DNA of 64,000 nt from Pseudomaricurvus sp033283335. Lineage in GTDB: Bacteria; Pseudomonadota; Gammaproteobacteria; Pseudomonadales; Cellvibrionaceae. The translations under genes and the position numbers were made by a program. The DNA is taken from assembly GCA_033283335.1 (NCBI GenBank), contig JAWMQP010000002.1:434001-498000 (forward strand). The letters run 5' to 3'. How positions within the stretch are numbered: the first letter of the stretch is position 1; each line of letters starts with the position of its first letter. The notes under the pieces are model-generated. The model made no database searches. It worked only from the letters and a program-made list of their open reading frames with translations, and was not told the DNA's origin. Below are positions 34,519 through 42,361 of the stretch, in pieces.

Positions 34519-35469
34519 TTAATCACCCAAAGTAATGTTTCCGCGCGCAATACGCCGGAAACGCAAGGTATTGCAAAACTCCTGGTTGTCGCCCCACAGG
34601 GTCTTACCACCCCAATTCCATTGCATCAAAGACCACACCACGGTCCTATCGGTGTATCCGGTGAAAATCAAACCCTCCTCTATCTGACCGTCGGCGGTGA
34701 GAGTGCGCCCGTGTTCATCGGTGCCGGTGAACACTACTCGCTTGGGACCATACTGACCGTACTCTTCGACAAAGCGCTTACCGCTGACCAGGCTACCCAG
34801 GGTATTGTCTTGCCAGAGAAAACCGCCAATCACATCCTGTTCACACCCGTGGCCTTTAGCGATGGCATGAAACGCACAATTCTCGGTAATGCCCCAGAAA
34901 TAACCGCCCATTGAGGCCGGGTCGTAGACCCGTGGCCCGTAAGAGGTGTCGCGCATGGAAAAGCAATCAATGACATACAGCTGTCCGTCCAATGACATGG
35001 TGCCAGTCATACGCCCGGGCTGTTCCATATGGTATTTATGGGCAGATTGCTGGGCGCGAGTTTTACTTTTTAGTTGATGGATGGGGCCGATGGCTTGCCA
35101 TTCCAGATTCAGCACCAGGCTTTCGTCGTCGTAACAAATGGCGTAACGGCAGGCTGGCTCCAGCACTTTTACCGATAGGGAATTAGGTGCTGTCATGTTG
35201 AATTTTTCCGCATCGGGCGGACAGGCCTGCAACTGACTCCAGTTGTAATAGAGACAGTTCCATACCTGGGTGCCGGACGGATCCCACAACACCGGCCCGC
35301 CATTGAGCTGGTTCATATTGGGACGGAAGAAATATTGGATAAAACCGTGTTTACGTTGTTGTGGTATCGAGAAGGAAAACCAGACACTCTCGTTCCAGTG
35401 CGGGTGATCCGAGATATGATCGCTGAAGCGATCAACCTGGGGTAATGCCGTCGGAGGGGCTGTTGTCAT
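34519..35469 (-). CDS. Uncharacterised protein, carotenoid-hydratase/DUF7065-like beta-barrel
   Basis: The ATG at 35469 follows GGAGAG; the 316-residue product starts MTTAPPTALPQVDRFSDH. The sequence is rich in aromatic residues (ESVWFSFSIPQQRKHGFIQY, WNCLYYNWSQ, SYGPRVYDPASMGGYFWG), in the style of the hydroxyneurosporene-synthase-like or DUF7064/7065 proteins. I recognise the general type only from memory. No enzyme motif can be assigned with confidence. It is co-oriented with the P-loop protein gene and convergent with the SDR pair. Confidence 0.6.
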   Translation of the reverse strand: MTTAPPTALPQVDRFSDHISDHPHWNESVWFSFSIPQQRKHGFIQYFFRPNMNQLNGGPVLWDPSGTQVWNCLYYNWSQLQACPPDAEKFNMTAPNSLSVKVLEPACRYAICYDDESLVLNLEWQAIGPIHQLKSKTRAQQSAHKYHMEQPGRMTGTMSLDGQLYVIDCFSMRDTSYGPRVYDPASMGGYFWGITENCAFHAIAKGHGCEQDVIGGFLWQDNTLGSLVSGKRFVEEYGQYGPKRVVFTGTDEHGRTLTADGQIEEGLIFTGYTDRTVVWSLMQWNWGGKTLWGDNQEFCNTLRFRRIARGNITLGD

Positions 35470-36033
35470 TGTTCTCTCCTCGATCATAAAATAACCATGG
35501 CACACTTATTGTCACTTCGACAACAGCATGTATTGTCTACTACTTGAATAACCTTGCCAGAACCAAAACTCAAAGCAAATTTGGTTGATGTCAGAATCTT
35601 CTGATCACATATTGATCAATTGGGCGTTTTGTAATGGCCGGACACCGCCATTTAGGATGATATTTGCGCCATAGAGTGTGAATGAGTTAAGGTATTTCCA
35701 AAAGGGGCATTCATTCTTCCTGGCCTCCCATCAGTTTGATGCAAAACTTGAAAGTATTATTCAATTAGCTGAAAACGAACGCAGACATGTAAACGCGACG
35801 AATATAGCCCTAGACGAATAGCCCTAGAGGTATAGCCGAATACGATCAGTAAGGTCGCCAGCTACTCTGATTCGGCATGCATCGCGACGAATGAGTCAAT
35901 CGACAGATCCCAATAAACACGTAAACAGTACTTGAGGCTGTCTCTTGAATTCGCACCATTCTGAACACGCTTACCTGCTGCTGTAGGGGGTGTGGTTTTA
36001 CCATGATCCTAAATAATATCAAAGGAAGATGTT
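35470..36033. other. 564-bp intergenic region, no gene recognised
   Basis: It holds TTGTC-N5-GACAA at 35509-35523 close to the start of the leftward gene at 34519, which may be an operator. It also holds a short imperfect tandem repeat at 35797-35826 (GACGAATATAGCCCTA, then GACGAATAGCCCTA). No reading frame with coding character was seen. Confidence 0.5.
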
Positions 36034-37086
36034 ATGGCCTCATCAGGAAAGAGATATTGGCACAATGCCCAACTGTTAAGACTCTGCGCAAGCTTTGGAA
36101 TAGTCTACATTCACCTTGAGCAAGCCATATTAAGTCTCGGCGTAGATTTTCGAATTTTTGAGTCTTTCAGAATATTTACCGATTCCTTCCTTGTTCTGTC
36201 AGGCTTCCTTTCGGTATTCATTCTCTCGAACAGCACTAGAACTGGCTCGGATTTTATATACGGCAGATTATCACGAATTGTTCCCGCCTATGCCATATTT
36301 ACCTTAGCATTCTTCGTATTCAAAAATCTCGGAATGAGCCCAGAGAATCATGCTACCACTGATCAACTTATACGGTCGTTGTTTTTTATTCCCCATGCCG
36401 AAGGCCCTGTTTTATACCCAACACACACTCTTCTACCGATTATAGAGTTCGCGATCTTCCTCGGTATCTTCAAATCAGTCTTTCCGAAGAATGGTTTAGA
36501 GCTTTCCATTATTTTTTGCGCTATCCTCTCTATCTTAGGCTTTCTTGTGCCAAATGAGCACGTCGTAATTAGCGGTTATATGCGGGACGACTTGATGAAC
36601 CTGGCACTTGGGGGAACCCTGGCCCTTGTCGTGAAATCCTATGAGCATACCTTCTATGATAATTCTGACAACCTAACGTCACTCTGGATTGCCACAGCTT
36701 GTTTATTTATTTTCGCTGGTTTCAGTCTGGCCATAGCCCGACCTTTTCTTTGGCCAGATAGTATCCGCATGATAGCTTTAGGAGGGCCGGCTCTGTTGAT
36801 CGTGTCTGGGGTGATGTTGTTGGATTTGTGCGGTCTATCTTGGAGATCCAAGAAGATCGATATGATGTGCGACTTAGCGTTTATGGTCTACCTGTCACAT
36901 GTCTTCTGGAATATTGTGGCAGAAAAAATTGGCAAGACAATGGGTTTCGAAGCTACGCTCTTCTTACTTCTAGTCACGCCTGCTCCGGTGCTTGCGCTCT
37001 CTTATCTCGCCAATAGATATATTGAGAAACCGACAGTTATGTTTCTTGACTCTCCTCGCGTTAGTTTCAGCGCGCGCAGTCAATAG
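36034..37086 (+). CDS. Acyltransferase 3 family membrane protein
   Basis: A 350-residue integral-membrane protein with about ten hydrophobic segments. The N-terminal pattern RLCASFGIVYIHLEQA carries the family histidine in a transmembrane helix, and FTDSFLVLSGFLSVFIL follows. Family members transfer acetyl, succinyl or other acyl groups to sugars of lipopolysaccharide, Nod factors or exopolysaccharide. The gene stands alone between unrelated clusters, and the base and codon use looks more AT-rich than in its neighbours, which may mean recent acquisition. AAGGAAGATGTT precedes the ATG. Confidence 0.88.
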   Translation: MASSGKRYWHNAQLLRLCASFGIVYIHLEQAILSLGVDFRIFESFRIFTDSFLVLSGFLSVFILSNSTRTGSDFIYGRLSRIVPAYAIFTLAFFVFKNLGMSPENHATTDQLIRSLFFIPHAEGPVLYPTHTLLPIIEFAIFLGIFKSVFPKNGLELSIIFCAILSILGFLVPNEHVVISGYMRDDLMNLALGGTLALVVKSYEHTFYDNSDNLTSLWIATACLFIFAGFSLAIARPFLWPDSIRMIALGGPALLIVSGVMLLDLCGLSWRSKKIDMMCDLAFMVYLSHVFWNIVAEKIGKTMGFEATLFLLLVTPAPVLALSYLANRYIEKPTVMFLDSPRVSFSARSQ

Positions 37087-37165
37087 ACGACAATCAGACC
37101 TGACCTGCTGGAACTTCTTCTAGTTACTAAAATATCACACAGCTCGAGTTGGTCAGGCATGAACT

Positions 37166-37209
37166 AAAACCGAGTCGATGTGTTATTCCACACGAACACA
37201 TCGACTCGG
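37166..37209 (-). terminator. Strong terminator of the leftward Rieske/CoA operon
   Basis: CCGAGTCGATGTGTT (37170-37184) pairs perfectly with AACACATCGACTCGG (37195-37209), a 15-bp stem with a 10-nt loop. Read leftward it is followed by TTTT, so it ends the operon whose last gene is the ThDP enzyme. It lies 18 bp beyond that gene's stop. Confidence 0.9.
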
Positions 37210-37226
37210 CCTTGGTTGTTGATCGT

Positions 37227-38936
37227 TTATTGCATGCCCTCTGCGTACCAGGTGCGGAACTCCTTGTAGTTGGGCATTTCTTCAGAGTTAGCCTTAGGAT
37301 CCACGGCCACGTGAATTACCCCAACCTTGCCTGAGGCGTAGGCACGATCAATGGCGGGGCCGATGTCTTCGGCTTTTTCCACATATTCACCGTAACAATC
37401 GTAACCTTCGGCAATCTTGTCGAAACGGGTGTTCTTGTTCCAGTGCACGCCCGTCTCCAGAGATCCGTGACCGAAGGTGCGCTTGTAGACGCCCACTTCC
37501 AGTCCCCAGGCGTAGTCACAGGCAACCACTACCACCAAAGGAATACCCAGGCGCTGGGCGGTTTCCAGTTCAGAAATATGGAACTGGAAGGAGGAGTCTC
37601 CGGTGATCATCATCAGCGGGCGTTTTTTGCCTTCAGCCACTGAGGCGCCAATGGCGTAGGGCAGGCCGGTACCCAGGTGACCGAAATTCTGGTTCCACAT
37701 GACATCCTTGGGTTTACACTGGGTGTAGGTCCAGGCAAAGATGGTGGTGGCACCGCCGTCGCGGACCATAATGCCGCTGTCGGGGAAGGCTTTGGTCGCT
37801 TCCACAATCAAGGCTGCCGGGTGAACCGGGGTGGATGGCTTGCCTTTGACCTCTTCGGCCAGATCGGCCAGGCGTTTTTTCTCGGCAGTAATGTAGCCTT
37901 CCAGTTCGGCTGTGGGTTGTCTGGCAGAATCCTTCAGGGCTTCGTTCAATTGTGGAACCACTGCCCGCAGATCACCGACAAGAGGCACATCAATGCGACG
38001 ATTCACACCGATGGTGGTGGAGTCCTGTTCAATGTAGATCCATTTACGCTCGGCATTTTTTTCTTCCCAGTGGCGTCCGACACCATAGTGCACCGGTTCA
38101 CCCAGCTCGGTACCTACCGCCAGGCACAAATCGGAATTCACCACCGCATCGACAGCGGAATCGGAGAAGCCGTAGGGGAAGGTGCGATCTTCCAGGCCTT
38201 CAATAAACGCCGAACCACCGGAGGTTTGAATCACCGGGCAGTTCATCAGTTCGGCCAGCTGGCGCACATCGGCCTGGGCGCGGGCACAGTGAGCACCGTG
38301 ACCTACCAGCAACACTGGACGCTCAGCGGCGCTGATCAGGTTTACCGCCTCGGCAATTTGAGCGGGGCCGGCTTGCTGATTCACCAGACGGTATTCGGCG
38401 GGTGTCAGCACCGGTGGTACAACCAGATCTTCCTGAATGATGTGTGTGGGGTACTCGATGTAAACCGGGCCCGGCGTTCCGTCCATGGCGCGGCGAATAC
38501 CTTCGCGGATGATCTCATCGGTCTGCTCAGCAAATTCAATACTGGCCGAATACTTGACGGAGTTTTCAAACAGCGGCATTTGTTTGATGAACTGGATACG
38601 GCCGCGACGTACACGCTGCTCGGTAATCCGCGCGCGTTGACCACCCAGGAAAATTACGGGTGAATGTTCCACCAGGGCACATTGCATGGCACCGGCCATG
38701 TTGGCGATACCCGGGCCCAGTGTGCCGATACACAGGGCTGGTTTGCCGGTCATGCGATAGACACCTTCAGCCATGGAACCGGCTACCTGCTCGTGGTGGG
38801 GGGCGACCACATCCCAGCCACGCTTTTCCGCCTCCAGAAACAGGTGCACAAAGTTGGGATCGGGAATGCCAAACAGGGTTTTAATGCCTTCGGCTTCGAA
38901 CAGATCCAGTACTCGCTCATACACTTTAACAGTCAT
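37227..38936 (-). CDS. Thiamine diphosphate-dependent enzyme (acetolactate synthase/2-hydroxyacyl lyase superfamily)
   Basis: A 569-residue three-domain ThDP enzyme. The activating glutamate is E49 in APHHEQVAGSMAEG, and the ThDP/Mg motif starts GDSSFQFHISELETAQ. The usual second metal-binding pair NN is replaced by CD in VACDYAWG, conserving a possible ligand as Asp. It is last in a leftward operon with a Rieske oxygenase, CoA-transferase, acyl-CoA dehydrogenase and enoyl-CoA hydratase. The context suggests carbon-carbon cleavage or decarboxylation of a 2-oxo or 2-hydroxyacyl intermediate, not branched-chain amino acid synthesis. Benzoylformate decarboxylase-like or 2-hydroxyacyl-CoA lyase-like chemistry are both possible. 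Confidence 0.85.
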   Translation of the reverse strand: MTVKVYERVLDLFEAEGIKTLFGIPDPNFVHLFLEAEKRGWDVVAPHHEQVAGSMAEGVYRMTGKPALCIGTLGPGIANMAGAMQCALVEHSPVIFLGGQRARITEQRVRRGRIQFIKQMPLFENSVKYSASIEFAEQTDEIIREGIRRAMDGTPGPVYIEYPTHIIQEDLVVPPVLTPAEYRLVNQQAGPAQIAEAVNLISAAERPVLLVGHGAHCARAQADVRQLAELMNCPVIQTSGGSAFIEGLEDRTFPYGFSDSAVDAVVNSDLCLAVGTELGEPVHYGVGRHWEEKNAERKWIYIEQDSTTIGVNRRIDVPLVGDLRAVVPQLNEALKDSARQPTAELEGYITAEKKRLADLAEEVKGKPSTPVHPAALIVEATKAFPDSGIMVRDGGATTIFAWTYTQCKPKDVMWNQNFGHLGTGLPYAIGASVAEGKKRPLMMITGDSSFQFHISELETAQRLGIPLVVVVACDYAWGLEVGVYKRTFGHGSLETGVHWNKNTRFDKIAEGYDCYGEYVEKAEDIGPAIDRAYASGKVGVIHVAVDPKANSEEMPNYKEFRTWYAEGMQ

Positions 38937-38979
38937 GTTATTGCCTCGTTTTTATTGCTTAAAGTTTAACTGTAACAAC

Positions 38980-39110
38980 CGTCAATGCGAGGAGCGGTTT
39001 ACCGCGACGAAGCAATCCATTATTAGCAGGCTATCAACTATTAGCAGGCTATCAACGACGGAGTGCTTAGTACCTTTAGGTGCCTATCTGGCACGTTTCT
39101 CGCGATGACG
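38980..39110. repeat. Small palindromic repeat element with inverted ends (MITE/REP-like)
   Basis: The left end CGTCAATGCGAGGAGC and the right end, read on the other strand as CGTCATCGCGAGAAAC, are imperfect inverted repeats bounding about 131 bp. The inner GCGACGAAGCAATCCA matches the widespread CGTCATTGCGAG...GCAATCC repeat type. It contains two tandem 18-bp units at 39021-39056 (TATTAGCAGGCTATCAAC). It lies between the ThDP and enoyl-CoA hydratase genes of one operon. Confidence 0.65.
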
Positions 39111-39172
39111 AATGATCAATTTTATTAATTACTCACAAAGTAAATTATCCAAAAAAGCCACTATTGAATCTG

Positions 39173-39940
39173 TTATTCCCCCCGCCATTCAGGCCGACGT
39201 TTCTCGGCAAAGGCCCTTGGCCCTTCCTGAGCGTCTTCGCTGTGATAACAATGCTCAGACGCGTGCCGTGCCGCCTGCAGGGCAGCAGAGCGTCCCATCT
39301 CGGTGGACAACATAACCGTCTCTCGAGCTGCCTTAACCGACAGTGGTGCGCCTTCGAGAATGTCTGCAGCCAACTCCAGTGCGCAATCCAGTAATTGTTC
39401 CGGTGCAGCCAATCGATTTACCAGTCCGATCTCGTAGGCCCGTTGGGCACTGATGGGCTTTCCGGTCAGCAGGATTTCCATCATGATGCGCTGCGGAATC
39501 ATATGGATCAGCGGTGAAGCCCAGGGTGAACTGCGGCCTACCTTGACTTCCGTCACCGCGAAGCGGGCGCTGTGGCTGGCAACACACAGGTCACAGGCCT
39601 GGGCGATCATCCAGCCACCGGCAAAGGCCACACCGTTGACCGCGGCGATGGTGGGCTTGGACAACTCAATCGTGTCATAGGGCAGGGGAAACATATCCCG
39701 TGGCGGTACCTGCATGCCGGTTTCCACCATTTCTTTCAGGTCGCCACCGGCGCAGAACGCTTTGTCACCGGCACCTGTCAGAATCGCTACCCGCAGGTGC
39801 TCATCCCGTTCAAACCTATTCCAGGCATCGAACAGGCCCTGGCGGACTTCCCGGGTCAGGGCGTTGCGCGATTGCGGGCGGTTGATGGTGATGACGGCAA
39901 TGCCGTCATCACGGGCATCAAACAAAACAGCGTCACTCAT
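39173..39940 (-). CDS. Enoyl-CoA hydratase/isomerase family protein
   Basis: A 255-residue crotonase. The oxyanion-hole region AAVNGVAFAGGWMIAQACD and the catalytic-glutamate region AVTEVKVGRSSPWAS are present, though the second segment is atypical in lacking the usual G-L-x-P. The ATG follows AGGGTACGGAG. It starts 11 bp after the acyl-CoA dehydrogenase stop and precedes the ThDP gene. In the CaiB/CaiA/CaiD-like set here it would hydrate the enoyl-CoA made by the dehydrogenase. The substrate is unknown. Confidence 0.9.
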   Translation of the reverse strand: MSDAVLFDARDDGIAVITINRPQSRNALTREVRQGLFDAWNRFERDEHLRVAILTGAGDKAFCAGGDLKEMVETGMQVPPRDMFPLPYDTIELSKPTIAAVNGVAFAGGWMIAQACDLCVASHSARFAVTEVKVGRSSPWASPLIHMIPQRIMMEILLTGKPISAQRAYEIGLVNRLAAPEQLLDCALELAADILEGAPLSVKAARETVMLSTEMGRSAALQAARHASEHCYHSEDAQEGPRAFAEKRRPEWRGE

Positions 39941-39951
39941 GCTCCGTACCC

Positions 39952-41118
39952 TCAGTAGGACTTGGGCAGATCAAGTACTTTCTCTGCCAGGAAGTTGAGG
40001 ATCATATGGGGGCTGACCGGCGCCGTGCGCGGGATCATCACTTCACGCAAGTAGCGCTCTACGTGGTACTCCTGCGCATAGCCCATACCACCAAGTGTCA
40101 GCATGGCGGTGTGGCAGGCCTCAAAGCCGGCTTCGGCCGCCAGGTATTTCCCTGCATTGGCCTCCACGCCACACTCCTTGCGTTGATCGAACAGGCAGGC
40201 GGCTTTCATCACCATCAGGTTGGCCGCTTCCACTTGTGCCCAACACTTTGCCAGCGGATGTTGAATGCCCTGGTTCATGCCTATGGGACGATCAAACACT
40301 ACCCGGTCCTTGGCGTACTGGGCGGCTTTTTGAATGGCGACCCGCCCCAGGCCGATAGCTTCAGCCCCCAGTAAAATACGTTCTGGATTCAGTCCCTGCA
40401 GGATGATTTTAAAACCGTCGCCTTCGGCCCCAATGCGATCTTCTTCCGGAATGAACAGGTCGTTGATGAACAGCATGTTGGAGCCCACAGCGTGGCGTCC
40501 CATCTTCGGGATCAGCCGGTGTTCAATGTGGCTGCGATCCAGATCGGTAAAAAACAGAGATAGGCCATCGGTTTTCTTTTTACAGTCTTCCAGTGGCGTG
40601 GTGCGCGCCAGCAACATCATTTTGTCAGCCACATGCGCGTTGGTGATCCAGATTTTCTCACCGTTTACCCGATAACCACCGTCGCATTTTTCGGCTCGGG
40701 TTTTCAGTCGGGTAGTGTCCAGCCCCACGTTGGGTTCCGTGACGGCAAAACACATTTTTTGTTGGCCAGATAACATCGGCGGGATCATGCGCTGCTGCTG
40801 TTCTTCGGTGCCGAACAGGGCAATGGGCTCCAGGCTGAAGACTGGCCCGTGAATACTGGAGGCGGCCGTCATGCCACCGCCGGATTCCGACACTGCCTGC
40901 ATCATTATGGCCGCCTCGGTAATGCCCAGGCCGGCACCGCCGACACTTTCCGGCATGGCAATACCGAGCCAGCCGGCATCCGCCATGGATTGATAAAAGT
41001 CGTGGGCAAACGCGCCTTCGCGATCGCGCTCCAGCCAGTAATCATCACTGAACTGAGAGCAGTGTTTAAGCACTGCCTCACGAATATTCTGCTGATCTTC
41101 GGTCAAGGTAAAATCCAA
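39952..41118 (-). CDS. Acyl-CoA dehydrogenase
   Basis: A 388-residue FAD enzyme starting at TTG, supported by AAGGAG at a good distance. Flavin and substrate regions are visible (CFAVTEPNVG, WITNAHVADKMMLLARTT, LGGMGYAQEYHVERYLREVM). The C-terminal segment reads IPRTAPVSPHMILNF, lacking the YEGT stretch that holds the catalytic Glu in many short- and medium-chain enzymes; several FadE subfamilies share this. It probably oxidises the acyl-CoA made by the CaiB-type transferase. An electron-transfer flavoprotein is not encoded nearby. Confidence 0.9.
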   Translation of the reverse strand: MDFTLTEDQQNIREAVLKHCSQFSDDYWLERDREGAFAHDFYQSMADAGWLGIAMPESVGGAGLGITEAAIMMQAVSESGGGMTAASSIHGPVFSLEPIALFGTEEQQQRMIPPMLSGQQKMCFAVTEPNVGLDTTRLKTRAEKCDGGYRVNGEKIWITNAHVADKMMLLARTTPLEDCKKKTDGLSLFFTDLDRSHIEHRLIPKMGRHAVGSNMLFINDLFIPEEDRIGAEGDGFKIILQGLNPERILLGAEAIGLGRVAIQKAAQYAKDRVVFDRPIGMNQGIQHPLAKCWAQVEAANLMVMKAACLFDQRKECGVEANAGKYLAAEAGFEACHTAMLTLGGMGYAQEYHVERYLREVMIPRTAPVSPHMILNFLAEKVLDLPKSY

Positions 41119-41171
41119 GACACTACTCCTTCCATTCTTTCAAAGGCGGTTAAGCCCCTGTGTTCTTTTAA

Positions 41172-42311
41172 TCAATCACCCAGGCCCGACAGCACACTGT
41201 CAGTATGTTCGCCCAGTGTCGGGGCGGGGCCGTGCACGCGCCCAGGGGATTTTGAAAACCAGGTGGGGACACCGGGAAAGCGAACCTTACCGCCTGAAGA
41301 TTCCACCGTTTCAAAAAAGCCCACAGCATTGAGGTGCGGGTCGTCAAACAGCTCGCCCGGTGAGCGCAGTGGCGCAGCGGGGATATTCAACTCGCGCAGC
41401 AAGGTCAGCCACTCCTCGGTGGTGCGCTCCAGAAAGGTTTCCCCCAGCAGTCCATAGACGGTGTTGATCTGGCGGGCGCGCTGTTGCAGGGTGTTGAACT
41501 CCTCGCAGGCCCAGGCGGGTTGCACCGCGTCCATAAACAGTGACCAGTGCTTGTCGTTGTACACCAGCGCCGAAATGTAACCGTCCTTGGTTTTGTAGGG
41601 ACGGCGATTGGGCGCGACAGCACGGTGGTAGTTGGCCGGCCCGACGGGAGGGTCGAATATGGCCTGGTCGGCGTGTTCCACCAGCATAAAAGAGGCCATG
41701 GTCTCAAACATGCCCACTTCTACCTCCTGGCCTTCACCCGTGCGCTCACGGTGAAACAGGGCCATGGTGGTGGCGTAGAGCACGGTCAGTCCGGCGACCT
41801 TATCTGCCATGATAGTGCCGACGTAATTGGCCTCTCCGGTCAGCGCTTCCTGTACCTTGGGCAGTCCGCACTCGGCCTGGATGGTGTCATCATAAGCTGG
41901 CTGGTCGGCACTGGGGCCACGACGGCCGTAACCGTAACAATTGGTATAGACGATGGCCGGATTGATGGCCGCCACGTCCTCATAACTGAAGCCGAGGCGA
42001 GCGATGGCCTTGGCCCGCATCGAATGGATAAACACATCCGCCGTTTCAATCAGTTTGCGCAGCGACTGTTTGCCTTCGTCACTCTGCAAATCCAGGATGA
42101 TGCTGCGCTTGCCGCGATTGACATTGACGAAGACGCCGCTCATACCGGCCTCAACACCGGTGGACACATAGCGTGTCGGGTCACCGCTGGGGGGTTCAAT
42201 TTTGATCACCGTTGCCCCCATGTCCGCCATGATCTGGGTGGAATAGGGGCCCATGACCATAGCGGTTAAGTCGATGACGCATACCCCGGACAGGGGGCCA
42301 GTGGTTTTCAC
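41172..42311 (-). CDS. CaiB/BaiF (family III) CoA-transferase
   Basis: A 379-residue CoA-transferase starting at GTG with GGAG upstream. The family aspartate lies in IMADKVAGLTVLYATTMALF, and the N-terminal VIDLTAMVMGPYSTQIMADM and MSGVFVNVNRGKRSIILDL are typical. It moves CoA from a donor thioester to a carboxylic acid, activating the pathway substrate without ATP. It sits between a Rieske oxygenase and an acyl-CoA dehydrogenase, as CaiB sits among carnitine genes. The acid activated is not known; donors could be succinyl-CoA or the pathway's product thioester. Confidence 0.92.
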   Translation of the reverse strand: MKTTGPLSGVCVIDLTAMVMGPYSTQIMADMGATVIKIEPPSGDPTRYVSTGVEAGMSGVFVNVNRGKRSIILDLQSDEGKQSLRKLIETADVFIHSMRAKAIARLGFSYEDVAAINPAIVYTNCYGYGRRGPSADQPAYDDTIQAECGLPKVQEALTGEANYVGTIMADKVAGLTVLYATTMALFHRERTGEGQEVEVGMFETMASFMLVEHADQAIFDPPVGPANYHRAVAPNRRPYKTKDGYISALVYNDKHWSLFMDAVQPAWACEEFNTLQQRARQINTVYGLLGETFLERTTEEWLTLLRELNIPAAPLRSPGELFDDPHLNAVGFFETVESSGGKVRFPGVPTWFSKSPGRVHGPAPTLGEHTDSVLSGLGD

Positions 42312-42361
42312 GTTAGTTCACTCCGATTCAAGCATGCACTCATGCATTGTCGCTGTTTGAT

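Noticed and set aside
34491..34610. N-terminal extension of the P-loop protein
   Set aside because: No ribosome site and no conserved sequence; the ATG at 34490 gives the normal domain start.
37677..38663. A 328-codon open frame on the plus strand opposite the ThDP gene
   Set aside because: It is the antisense shadow of a conserved enzyme, with no recognised domain and no promoter or ribosome site.
39001..39110. CRISPR-like repeats near 39021 and in other intergenic gaps
   Set aside because: Units are directly adjacent with no spacers, so they are tandem duplications, not a CRISPR array. No cas genes are present.
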